DNA of 46,348 bases from an uncultured Gemmiger sp. (GTDB lineage Bacteria > Bacillota > Clostridia > Oscillospirales > Ruminococcaceae): NCBI GenBank assembly GCA_944388165.1, contig CALXHS010000025.1:1-46348 (forward strand), given 5' to 3'. Numbering within the stretch: position 1 is the stretch's first letter; every line of letters begins with the position of its first letter. Shown here one piece after another: positions 24,996-30,823 of this stretch. The position numbers were made by a program, and so were the translations under genes. The notes beneath the pieces were generated by a model. That model saw only the letters and a program-made list of their open reading frames with translations, had not been told where the DNA came from and searched no databases.

Positions 24996-26201
24996 ATGCT
25001 TCAAAAAATCTGCCGTGCCTTTATCCGTTTTCTGCGCCGCATCTGGGGCGATCAGCCGGTGGGCTGGTCCACCCTGCTCCCCGGCCTGCTGCTCACCGCC
25101 ATTCTGCTGGCCCTGCCCACCGGGTACGAGGGTGCCGTCATCTACCAGGGCACCCAGAAAGTCCGGGCCACCGTGCTGGAAACCAACGAAAGTGCCATCA
25201 TCTCGGCGGGGCTGATCCAGACCGGCGAACAGACCTGCACCCTGCGCATTGAGGAGGGTTCCTTCAAGGGTCAGATCACCCAGGGCACCAACCTGCTTTC
25301 GGGCAGCCTTTCTCAGGACAAGATCTTCGCCCCCGGGGACAGCGCCTTTGTGGTGGTGAGCTACCAGGGCGACACCATCACCTCGGTGACCATGATCGAC
25401 CACTACCGCATCACCTGGGAAGGGGTGCTGGCCGCCTTCTTTGCCTTGCTGCTCATCCTGTTTGCGGGGCCGGGCGGCGTGCGGGCCATGCTCTCCTTTG
25501 TCATCACGGTGCTGTCCATCTGGAAGGTGATGATCCCCACCTGTCTCAAGGGCGGCAACCCCATTCTGGTGGCGCTGCTCATCGTGGCGCTGCTCACGGT
25601 GGTCATCATCGTATTTGTGTACGGGTATGACCGCCGCAGCCTGGTGGCGGTGCTGGGCAGCATGTTGGGCACCGTGACCGCCTGCGGGCTGGGGATGCTC
25701 TTCACCAATCTGCTGAAGATCCACGGCGCGGTGATGAGTGACAGCGAGACCCTGCTCTACGCCGGATACCAGAACCTGGACCTGACCCATATTTTCATGG
25801 CCAGCATCTTTATCGGTGCAGCGGGGGCCATGATGGACCTGGCAGTAGATATCACCAGCGGCGTGAGCGAAGTCATCCGCAAAAAGCCGGGCATCCGCTC
25901 CTGGGAAGCCGTGGGCAGCGGCATGCGCATCGGGCAGGCGGCCATGGGCACCATGACCACCACCCTGCTGCTGGCGTATTCCGGCGGGTGCATGGCACAG
26001 CTGATGGTGTTCATGGCCCAGGGCACCCCCATTCTGAATATTCTGAACTACAAGTATGTGGCCAGCGAGATCTTGCAGACGCTGGTGGGCAGCTTTGCCC
26101 TGGTAACGGTGGCCCCCTTCACCGCTGTGACGGCGGGGCTGCTGCTGACCAGGCATCCCTCCCCTGCCGCTTCCGATACCACAGAAATGCAGGAAGCCTG
26201 A
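24996..26201 (+). CDS. YibE/F-like family membrane protein
   Basis: A 401-aa protein. An N-terminal membrane segment (about 24-42) leads to a soluble beta-rich domain (about 50-135, VRATVLETNESAII, GDSAFVVVSYQGDTI). Seven or so transmembrane helices follow, with the family's conserved stretches GNPILVALLIVALLTVV, IFIGAAGAMMDLAVDITSG and GSGMRIGQAAMGTMTTTLLLAYSGG. The family has no established biochemical function; a transport role is commonly supposed. Start ATG 24996 follows TAGGAGA. It lies 143 nt after the phosphatase gene and may be read from it; a terminator follows. Confidence 0.9.
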   Translation: MLQKICRAFIRFLRRIWGDQPVGWSTLLPGLLLTAILLALPTGYEGAVIYQGTQKVRATVLETNESAIISAGLIQTGEQTCTLRIEEGSFKGQITQGTNLLSGSLSQDKIFAPGDSAFVVVSYQGDTITSVTMIDHYRITWEGVLAAFFALLLILFAGPGGVRAMLSFVITVLSIWKVMIPTCLKGGNPILVALLIVALLTVVIIVFVYGYDRRSLVAVLGSMLGTVTACGLGMLFTNLLKIHGAVMSDSETLLYAGYQNLDLTHIFMASIFIGAAGAMMDLAVDITSGVSEVIRKKPGIRSWEAVGSGMRIGQAAMGTMTTTLLLAYSGGCMAQLMVFMAQGTPILNILNYKYVASEILQTLVGSFALVTVAPFTAVTAGLLLTRHPSPAASDTTEMQEA

Positions 26202-26208
26202 CAAACCG

Positions 26209-26250
26209 AAAAAGGAAGGTCCCCGCCTATTGACGGGGGCCTTCCTTTTT
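26209..26250 (+). terminator. Terminator of the YibE/F gene
   Basis: A 14-bp stem (AAGGAAGGTCCCCG / CGGGGGCCTTCCTT, one G-U pair), 8-nt loop, then a T-run. Confidence 0.88.
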
Positions 26251-26305
26251 TATGGGAGTTCTATGTTTTCTCTGTTCTCTTGTTCCCTTTCCGGGGGTTT
26301 TGGTC

Positions 26306-26524
26306 TCAGCGCTTTTTGAAATGCAGTGCATAGCAAGAGCCAAAGCCCCTTGCGGGGCCTTGGCTTCGGTTCTTCAGCTTGTCTCGCGCCCGATTGCGGT
26401 GCGGGTGCAGTTTACAGCGGGGCGCAGCGAGCGCCCGGCCATTGGTGGGGCGTACCTTCAGCCGAATATAGCCCCGCCCGCCAAGAGGGTAAAAGATGCT
26501 GTACGCTTCGATTACTTCACCCAT
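26306..26524 (-). CDS. Hypothetical 72-aa basic protein, doubtful
   Basis: An ATG at 26524 has a good GGGAGGA ribosome site 4-5 nt upstream. The product is Arg-rich (RCKLHPHRNRARDKLKNRSQ) and I recognise no domain. It lies after a minus-strand terminator (26548-26574), and its codons run through two GC-rich hairpins (26348-26373 and around 26420-26440). The frame may therefore be a by-product of structured or repeat DNA. Confidence 0.3.
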   Translation of the reverse strand: MGEVIEAYSIFYPLGGRGYIRLKVRPTNGRALAAPRCKLHPHRNRARDKLKNRSQGPARGFGSCYALHFKKR

Positions 26525-26547
26525 GTGGTCCTCCCAAATTTGAGCAC

Positions 26548-26574
26548 GAAAAAAGCACCCCAAAAATAGGGTGC
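26548..26574 (-). terminator. Terminator of the two minus-strand orphan genes
   Basis: On the minus strand a GCACCC/GGGTGC stem with an AT loop is followed by TTTTTTCG. It lies 21 nt after the stop at 26595, which supports real transcription of the orphan genes. Confidence 0.75.
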
Positions 26575-26594
26575 AAATGGTGTTTGAAAAGTGT

Positions 26595-26903
26595 TTACAA
26601 CGGCTTTGCGTCTTTCATCAATCGCTCGATAAAAGCATCATGTTCCGCTTCCAGCTCCTCGAAAGGCCGGGGTGGCGGCTTGCTGGGGTCAAAGGCGATT
26701 CTTTCATCCTCCTCGGTCCAGTTGCCGGAGGCTTTCAGCAGTTCCATGGCAATGGTGGCATCACTGCGGGCTGGGTCAGGAATCCAGTCGAAATACGACG
26801 GCTCGGGGTCATCCTCGGTATAAGGCCATGCGGCGGCAAGGTCCGCTCGCCACTCTGCCAGTTCCTCCGCCGTCGGCGGATTATCCTGAAAATACGAGCC
26901 CAT
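26595..26903 (-). CDS. Unknown acidic 102-aa protein
   Basis: The frame is rich in Asp, Glu and Pro (AEELAEWRADLAAAWPY, DDPEPSYFDWIPDPARSD, KPPPRPFEELEAEHDAFIERLMKD). I recognise no family. Likely starts are ATG 26903 (GAAGGG 12 nt upstream) or ATG 26915; the longer open frame to 27083 is antisense-like. It overlaps the end of the upstream 75-aa gene, indicating translational coupling, and a terminator follows. Probably a phage or plasmid accessory protein. Confidence 0.55.
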   Translation of the reverse strand: MGSYFQDNPPTAEELAEWRADLAAAWPYTEDDPEPSYFDWIPDPARSDATIAMELLKASGNWTEEDERIAFDPSKPPPRPFEELEAEHDAFIERLMKDAKPL

Positions 26904-27108
26904 ACTTTGCACCATCCCTTCGCAGTTCCTCGGCAAACGCGATCCGCTGGGCCAATGCCTCTTCCAGATCGCCGGTAGTCTCCTTGTACAGTGGATACTT
27001 TTTCTCAAGGGATTCAAGCCACTCTTTTGCGCGCCCACTGTTATACCCGTACACCTTCTCGCAGGTGTACAGGGCACCGGCATGTCCCACGGCCCCTACG
27101 CCCTTCAT
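26881..27108 (-). CDS. Unknown 75-aa protein, possibly 5'-truncated
   Basis: It encodes MKGVGAVGHAGALYTCEKVYGYNSGRAKEW... style sequence (first 20 residues end near GY), then a helical, charged half (LEEALAQRIAFAEELRRDGA). No ribosome site precedes the ATG at 27108, while the frame stays open further upstream without a start codon. It may therefore be the remains of a longer protein. The 3' end overlaps the 102-aa gene. I recognise no family. Confidence 0.45.
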   Translation of the reverse strand: MKGVGAVGHAGALYTCEKVYGYNSGRAKEWLESLEKKYPLYKETTGDLEEALAQRIAFAEELRRDGAKYGLVFSG

Positions 27109-27270
27109 GTTGGGACGCCGGATAAGCCGCCGGACATCTTCTGGACTCAGTATATCATTGCTGGCATGGTTATGTCAAACTGGGCGATGGAGACCCCGCC
27201 GTGGCCCATATCATGAACAAATGCGAAGCGCTGGAGATCCGCTCCGGCAGTATCTGAAAGGAGATCTATC

Positions 27271-27510
27271 ATGGGCGATAATTCCCCGGCGGTTGAAACC
27301 TTGTCCGCCGACTCTCTCCCCTCCACCCCTGTGCAGGACTTTTGGAAAAACTTGGCGGCGCTGCTGAAGGTAAAGACTATTGTCACCTTGGTGGTGATCG
27401 GCGTTTTTGCCGCCCTGGCTCTTTCCGGCCAGCTGCAGCCTGACACGGTAATGACCATTGTGTCCATGGTGGTGGCCTTCTACTTTGGCACCCAGACCAA
27501 AAAGGAATAA
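27271..27510 (+). CDS. Holin-like small membrane protein (phage)
   Basis: A 79-aa protein with a polar N-terminus (about 1-32), two hydrophobic segments (KTIVTLVVIGVFAALALSG and TVMTIVSMVVAFYFG) and a short charged tail (TQTKKE). This is the layout of small phage proteins found next to lysins in Clostridia prophages. A holin would make holes in the membrane at lysis. It has a good AAAGGAG ribosome site and a strong terminator, but no lysin follows. The membrane protein call is firm; the holin function is an inference. Confidence 0.65.
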   Translation: MGDNSPAVETLSADSLPSTPVQDFWKNLAALLKVKTIVTLVVIGVFAALALSGQLQPDTVMTIVSMVVAFYFGTQTKKE

Positions 27511-27534
27511 CGTGTCCACATTGGACACGGAATA

Positions 27535-27588
27535 AAGCAGCCCCCAACTTTCCGGCATTCCCGGATGGTTGGGGGCTGCTTTTTTTAC
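27535..27588 (+). terminator. Strong terminator after the holin-like gene
   Basis: A long stem: AAGCAGCCCCCAAC pairs with the GTTGGGGGCTGCTT side, and an inner TCCGG/CCGGA stem extends it. A run of T follows. A smaller dyad CGTGTCC/GGACACG lies just before it at 27511-27529. Confidence 0.9.
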
Positions 27589-27622
27589 GACCTTTTTACG
27601 ACCTTACGACCCGGATACGACC
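27587..27622 (+). repeat. Four direct ACGACC repeats
   Basis: ACGACC occurs at 27587, 27598, 27606 and 27617 (steps 11, 8, 11), most copies preceded by T/A-rich bases. The cluster lies between the holin terminator and the tRNA terminator. It could be arm-type integrase or other protein-binding sites. Confidence 0.5.
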
Positions 27623-27654
27623 ATTTATTGAAACGTATTTCAAAGTATTTAAAA

Positions 27655-27706
27655 CAAAGAAAAACCGCACTGTTAAGGGATTTTCCCATAACTGTGCGGT
27701 TTTTCT
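27655..27706 (-). terminator. Terminator of the tRNA-Ser pair
   Basis: An outer stem AAAAACCGCAC/GTGCGGTTTTT with inner pairing, followed on the minus strand by TTTTCTTTGTTTT. It can also act on the plus strand. Confidence 0.75.
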
Positions 27707-27708
27707 TT

Positions 27709-27799
27709 TGGCGGAGTAAGAGGGATTTGAACCCTCGCGGCCCGTTAAGACCCTACGCCCTTAGCAGGGGCGCCTCTTCGACCTCTTGAGTATTACTCC
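27709..27799 (-). tRNA. tRNA-Ser (anticodon GCT)
   Basis: On the minus strand the acceptor GGAGTAA pairs with TTACTCC, then discriminator G and an encoded CCA. The anticodon stem CGCCC/GGGCG encloses the loop CTGCTAA, giving anticodon GCT for AGC/AGU serine codons. The long variable arm is typical of class II tRNA-Ser, and the T loop is GTTCAAATC. It is the second gene of a two-tRNA transcript. Confidence 0.95.
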
Positions 27800-27835
27800 A
27801 AGTCAAAGTGATCTGATTATTCACTTTTTAAAAAA

Positions 27836-27926
27836 TGGCGGAGAGGATGGGATTCGAACCCATGGTCCGCTCGCGCGAATCGCTGGTTTTCAAGACCAGT
27901 TCCATAAACCACTCGGACACCTCTCC
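27836..27926 (-). tRNA. tRNA-Ser (anticodon TGA)
   Basis: On the minus strand the acceptor GGAGAGG pairs with CCTCTCC, followed by G and an encoded CCA. The anticodon stem CTGGT/ACCAG encloses the loop CTTGAAA, giving anticodon TGA for UCN serine codons. It has a long variable arm and the T loop GTTCGAATC. It is 36 nt from the tRNA-Ser(GCT) gene on the same strand. Confidence 0.96.
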
Positions 27927-28012
27927 ATAGTGGCTCCACCACAATGCGAGATATATATTACCATACACTTTGCCGCCTGTCAAGAGATTTTTTTCTTTTC
28001 CTTTGTCCATGC

Positions 28013-28041
28013 TTGCATTGCATCCGTCAAGCCGATATACT
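28013..28041 (+). promoter_or_regulatory. Promoter of the sda operon
   Basis: TTGCAT (28013-28018), 17 nt, TATACT (28036-28041), 33 nt before the sdaAB start. Confidence 0.7.
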
Positions 28042-28073
28042 AAAGAACAGGAAACCAAAGGAGGACGCTGTCC

Positions 28074-28730
28074 ATGCGTTTGTTTGATGTTCTGGGCCCG
28101 GTGATGACAGGGCCCTCCAGCAGCCACACCGCCGGTGCGGTGCGCATCGGCCTGACGGCCCGCAAACTGCTGGGGGAACAACCTGCTCAGGCAGAAATTC
28201 TGCTCCACGGCAGCTTTGCGGCCACCGGCCGGGGCCACGGCACCGACAAGGCATTGGTGGCGGGTTTGCTGGGCATGCAGCCCGACGATGAAAACATCCC
28301 CCGCAGCTTTGTCCTGGCCCGGCAGGCCGGCATGCTGTTCACGGTGGGGACCATCAACCTGCGGGGGGCCCATCCCAACACTGCCCTGCTGCGCCTGCGC
28401 GGGCAGGATGGTCATGTGCTGGAAGTGATGGGAGCTTCCATCGGCGGCGGCCGCATCAACATCTGCCAGATCGACGGCATCACCACCAACTTCGGTGCCG
28501 ACCACGACACCCTTATCGTGCACAACCTGGACACTCCGGGGCATGTATCTGCCGTGACCACCTGCCTGAGCGAACACCACATCAACATTGCCACCATGCA
28601 ACTGTACCGTTCTGCCGCCGGGGGCTATGCCGTGATGGTGCTGGAATGTGACCAGCCCATCCCCGCCGACATTGTGGAACAGCTGCGAAAGATGCCGGGC
28701 ATCGTCAAGGTGACCAGCCTGAACCTGTAA
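28074..28730 (+). CDS. sdaAB: L-serine ammonia-lyase, Fe-S-dependent, beta subunit
   Basis: A 218-aa regulatory subunit of the two-chain Fe-S serine dehydratase, which turns L-serine into pyruvate and ammonia. The N-terminal domain has the signature GPVMTGPSSSHTAGAVRIG, then HGSFAATGRGHGTDKALVAGLLG and GASIGGG. The C-terminal ACT domain (about 145-218) contains DTPGHVSAVTTCLSEHHINIATM. Start ATG 28074 follows AAAGGAGG. It is 30 nt upstream of sdaAA, forming the classic Firmicute split arrangement. Confidence 0.96.
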   Translation: MRLFDVLGPVMTGPSSSHTAGAVRIGLTARKLLGEQPAQAEILLHGSFAATGRGHGTDKALVAGLLGMQPDDENIPRSFVLARQAGMLFTVGTINLRGAHPNTALLRLRGQDGHVLEVMGASIGGGRINICQIDGITTNFGADHDTLIVHNLDTPGHVSAVTTCLSEHHINIATMQLYRSAAGGYAVMVLECDQPIPADIVEQLRKMPGIVKVTSLNL

Positions 28731-28760
28731 AATACCGTAACTATATATAAGGAGATAAAG

Positions 28761-29645
28761 ATGGCTTACACATCGGTGCGGGAACTTCTGAACGCCTGCA
28801 AGAGCGAAGGCGCCCGCCTGGACGAAGTGATCCTGCGCAGCGACCTGGGAGAAAGCGGTCTGACCGAGGAGGAGTCCCGGGCTCGGATGCACCACCTGTG
28901 GCAGGTGATGGTCGCAACCAGCGAGAACTACCGGGGCGAAGACCGCTCGGCCAGCGGATTTGCCGGGGGCGACGCCGCCAAAGTGGAAAAGGCAGCGGCC
29001 GCCGGGCTGTTGTACAGCGGCGGTTACTATGCCCGGGTCATTGCCGAAGCGCTGAAAACCGCCGAGTGCAACGCCTGCATGAAGCGGATCGTAGCGGCCC
29101 CCACAGCGGGCAGCTGCGGGGTTCTGCCCGCCGTGCTCCTGCCTTTGTGGCGTGACGGCCTCTATGACGAAGAAGCCATCTGCCGGGCACTGTATGTAGC
29201 AGCCGGATTTGGTCAGGTAGTGGCCGCCCGGGCCACCCTGGCGGGCGCCGAGGGCGGCTGTCAGGCCGCGGTAGGTGCCGCTTCCGCCATGGCAGCGGCC
29301 GCCCTGGTCTATTTGAAGGGAGGCACCGCCGAAGCCTGTGCCGAAGCCTTCGCCATGGCCCTGACCAATCTGGAAGGGCTGGTCTGCGACCCCGTGGCCG
29401 GGCTGGTGGAGCTGCCCTGCATCAAGCGCAACGTGATCGGCGCAGTGAACGCCGTTTCTGCCGCCGATATGGCCCTGGCCGGTGTGGTGGGGCATATCCC
29501 GGCGGACGAAGTCATTGACGCCATGGCCGAAGTGGGCGCCGCCATGAGCCGCGACCTGCGGGAAACAGGCATCGGCGGCCTGGCGGGCACCCCCACCGGG
29601 CAGGCCATCCGGGATATTGTGACCATGGCAGGCGGCGAAGAATAA
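28761..29645 (+). CDS. sdaAA: L-serine ammonia-lyase, Fe-S-dependent, alpha subunit
   Basis: A 294-aa catalytic subunit. The iron-sulfur cluster cysteines lie in AAPTAGSCGVLPA, LAGAEGGCQAAVG and CDPVAGLVELPCIKRN, the usual serine-dehydratase pattern. The cluster is expected to be oxygen-sensitive [4Fe-4S], fitting a strict anaerobe. The start has AAGGAGAT 5-6 nt upstream. Co-transcribed with sdaAB. A small anchored protein gene follows at 34 nt. Confidence 0.96.
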   Translation: MAYTSVRELLNACKSEGARLDEVILRSDLGESGLTEEESRARMHHLWQVMVATSENYRGEDRSASGFAGGDAAKVEKAAAAGLLYSGGYYARVIAEALKTAECNACMKRIVAAPTAGSCGVLPAVLLPLWRDGLYDEEAICRALYVAAGFGQVVAARATLAGAEGGCQAAVGAASAMAAAALVYLKGGTAEACAEAFAMALTNLEGLVCDPVAGLVELPCIKRNVIGAVNAVSAADMALAGVVGHIPADEVIDAMAEVGAAMSRDLRETGIGGLAGTPTGQAIRDIVTMAGGEE

Positions 29646-29679
29646 CCGCCCACGCCTAAACGGAAAGGAAGTCAATCCT

Positions 29680-30114
29680 ATGGACAAGCAAGTCCCCAAC
29701 CGCACGCACATCATTCTGCGCCGCCTGCTCACCGCAGCCGTGGTGCTGCTCTGTCTGGTTGCCGTACGCCGCCTGCTGGGCACAAGACAGATGATGTATC
29801 TTTCGGCGGTGGACATCCACCACATCGAAGTGACCACGACCCCGCCGGGCACCACCATGACCGCCAGCGGCGACGATGCCGCCGAAGCGGTGAAGATCCT
29901 GAGCAAGACCGTGTGCTACCATCCTCAGCAGGAGGAACTGGCAGGCCAGATGGTGGCGCTGACCATCCACAAGCACGACGGCACCACCATGACCGTGACC
30001 GCCTGCGGCGACCACTTCACCATCGACGGCAAGGGGTACAAGACCCGCCTGTCCGACGGAGAAAAGCTGGCCCAGTGGGCCCAGGCCCTGGCAGAAAAGC
30101 AGGCTCAGTCGTAA
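29680..30114 (+). CDS. Unknown membrane-anchored protein downstream of sdaAA
   Basis: A 144-aa protein with one N-terminal membrane helix (about 14-31, RLLTAAVVLLCLVAVRRLL) and an outside domain of about 110 residues. The domain has short strands (VDIHHIEVTTTPPG, LTIHKHDGTTMTVTACGDHFTIDGKGY) and no recognised family. Its start has AAAGGAAG upstream and lies 34 nt after sdaAA, so it is probably the third gene of the sda operon. The last 10 nt overlap the end of the BlaI-like gene on the other strand. Confidence 0.75.
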   Translation: MDKQVPNRTHIILRRLLTAAVVLLCLVAVRRLLGTRQMMYLSAVDIHHIEVTTTPPGTTMTASGDDAAEAVKILSKTVCYHPQQEELAGQMVALTIHKHDGTTMTVTACGDHFTIDGKGYKTRLSDGEKLAQWAQALAEKQAQS

Positions 30115-30497
30115 TCGTACTCCGGGCTTTCGGCGGCACGGCTGTCCAGATACCGGGCCAAACGCTCCATATCCGTGAAGCTGACCCGGCCGGTATCGGC
30201 CAGCGCCCCCAGCATAGCCCGCAGGTCCCCGCCGTACAGCCGCTGCAGATGAGCGGCACTGACCGCGCCGCAATAGGTGATGCGCCGCACCAGCGGGGTG
30301 TAGATATTCTTGTTGCCCTGTTTTTCCGGGCGGACAAAGCCCTTGTTCTCCAGCCGGAGAAGGAAATTCAGCAGGGTGGAATCCGCCCACCGGCAGTCAG
30401 CGGGCAAGCGGGCCGCGATCTCCCGCCGGGCGGCGGGACGGCCGCAATCCCATAAGGCGGTCATGACCTGTTCTTCACTGTGGGATAAAGTTTCCAT
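30105..30497 (-). CDS. BlaI/MecI/CopY-family repressor, orphan
   Basis: A 130-aa winged-helix protein. Residues about 1-75 match the BlaI/MecI/CopY DNA-binding domain (LSHSEEQVMTALWDCG, REIAARLPADCRWADSTLLNFLLRLENKGFV, IYTPLV). The C-terminal part should dimerise but shows neither the BlaI/MecI cleavage context nor a CopY Cys-x-Cys motif. There is no BlaR1/MecR1 sensor, beta-lactamase or copper ATPase nearby. It overlaps the end of the anchored-protein gene and is divergent from serC-serA. Its ribosome site (AGAGAGG) and its own promoter contain operator-like dyads, so autoregulation is likely. The ligand or signal is unknown. Confidence 0.85.
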   Translation of the reverse strand: METLSHSEEQVMTALWDCGRPAARREIAARLPADCRWADSTLLNFLLRLENKGFVRPEKQGNKNIYTPLVRRITYCGAVSAAHLQRLYGGDLRAMLGALADTGRVSFTDMERLARYLDSRAAESPEYDYD

Positions 30498-30513
30498 AAG
30501 GCAGCCTCTCTTT

Positions 30514-30523
30514 TACATTTGTG
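30514..30523. promoter_or_regulatory. Operator-like site 1 for the BlaI-type repressor
   Basis: TACATTTGTG, close to the TACA-NN-TGTA core of BlaI/CopY operators. It lies 17 nt before the start codon of the repressor gene, around its 5' untranslated region, and repeats exactly at site 2 with a 32-nt step (three helical turns). Confidence 0.5.
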
Positions 30524-30541
30524 GTTGTTATTCTGTATTTT

Positions 30542-30571
30542 ATTTTACATTTGTGGAAGATATTTTGGCAA
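30542..30571 (-). promoter_or_regulatory. Promoter of the BlaI-type gene
   Basis: On the minus strand TTGCCA (30571-30566), 18 nt, TAAAAT (30547-30542). Operator-like site 2 overlaps the -10 and spacer, so bound repressor would block polymerase. Confidence 0.55.
30546..30555. promoter_or_regulatory. Operator-like site 2 for the BlaI-type repressor
   Basis: TACATTTGTG, identical to site 1 (the match extends to TTTTACATTTGTGG). It sits between the -35 and -10 of the repressor promoter and overlaps the -10. Confidence 0.55.
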
Positions 30572-30609
30572 GACGAAAATGTGCACAAAGTCAGCAGCAC
30601 ATTTTCGTC
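30572..30609. repeat. Perfect 13-bp inverted repeat
   Basis: GACGAAAATGTGC (30572-30584) and its complement (30597-30609) around a 12-nt loop. It adjoins the -35 of the BlaI-type promoter. No clean T-run follows on either strand (TATTATTTTG on plus), so it may be an operator for another protein or a weak terminator. Confidence 0.6.
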
Positions 30610-30629
30610 TATTATTTTGTCTGTTCTTT

Positions 30630-30639
30630 TACAAACGTA
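30630..30639. promoter_or_regulatory. Operator-like site 3
   Basis: TACAAACGTA, one base from TACA-NN-TGTA; it lies between the 13-bp inverted repeat and the serC promoter. Confidence 0.4.
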
Positions 30640-30662
30640 AAAGTTATTGTGTTTATTTCGCG

Positions 30663-30672
30663 GACATTTGTC
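30663..30672. promoter_or_regulatory. Operator-like site 4
   Basis: GACATTTGTC, a dyad with the same ACA-TT-TGT core as sites 1 and 2. It is 65 nt upstream of the serC -35, so an effect on serC-serA is possible but not shown. Confidence 0.4.
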
Positions 30673-30736
30673 TGCATTGCCCCCTGTCCCGGCGATTTCC
30701 GGGGGTGTTTTCGGTGTTTTGCCAGTGCATTTTTGC

Positions 30737-30766
30737 TTGCAGGCAGAAATTTCAGCGGCGTATAAT
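30737..30766 (+). promoter_or_regulatory. Promoter of serC-serA
   Basis: TTGCAG (30737-30742), 18 nt, TATAAT (30761-30766), 57 nt before serC. No T-box or other leader motif is seen. Confidence 0.65.
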
Positions 30767-30823
30767 ACATGCATCGGGCCGCTAAAGCCCGCAAGCGAAT
30801 GATGATAACAGGAGGGGTTACCC

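Larger units (their letters stand above)
26552..27510. mobile_element. Probable small prophage remnant beside the tRNA-Ser genes
   Basis: The region holds two tiny minus-strand orphan genes, a truncated plus-strand frame ending at 27259 (DGDPAVAHIMNKCEALEIRSGSI at its end), and a holin-like gene. None is a core bacterial gene. The block lies between the YibE/F terminator and a tRNA-Ser pair, a common phage integration place. No integrase, capsid or lysin gene is left. The prophage origin is an inference from the holin and the context. Confidence 0.5.

Noticed and set aside
26672..27367. 231-codon plus-strand frame across the phage remnant
   Set aside because: Antisense to the two minus-strand orphans, which have a terminator; Ser/Arg/Pro-rich and no start signal.
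30498..30823. Possible T-box or serine-responsive leader before serC
   Set aside because: No T-box sequence, specifier loop or terminator/antiterminator pair can be found; the dyads fit protein binding better.
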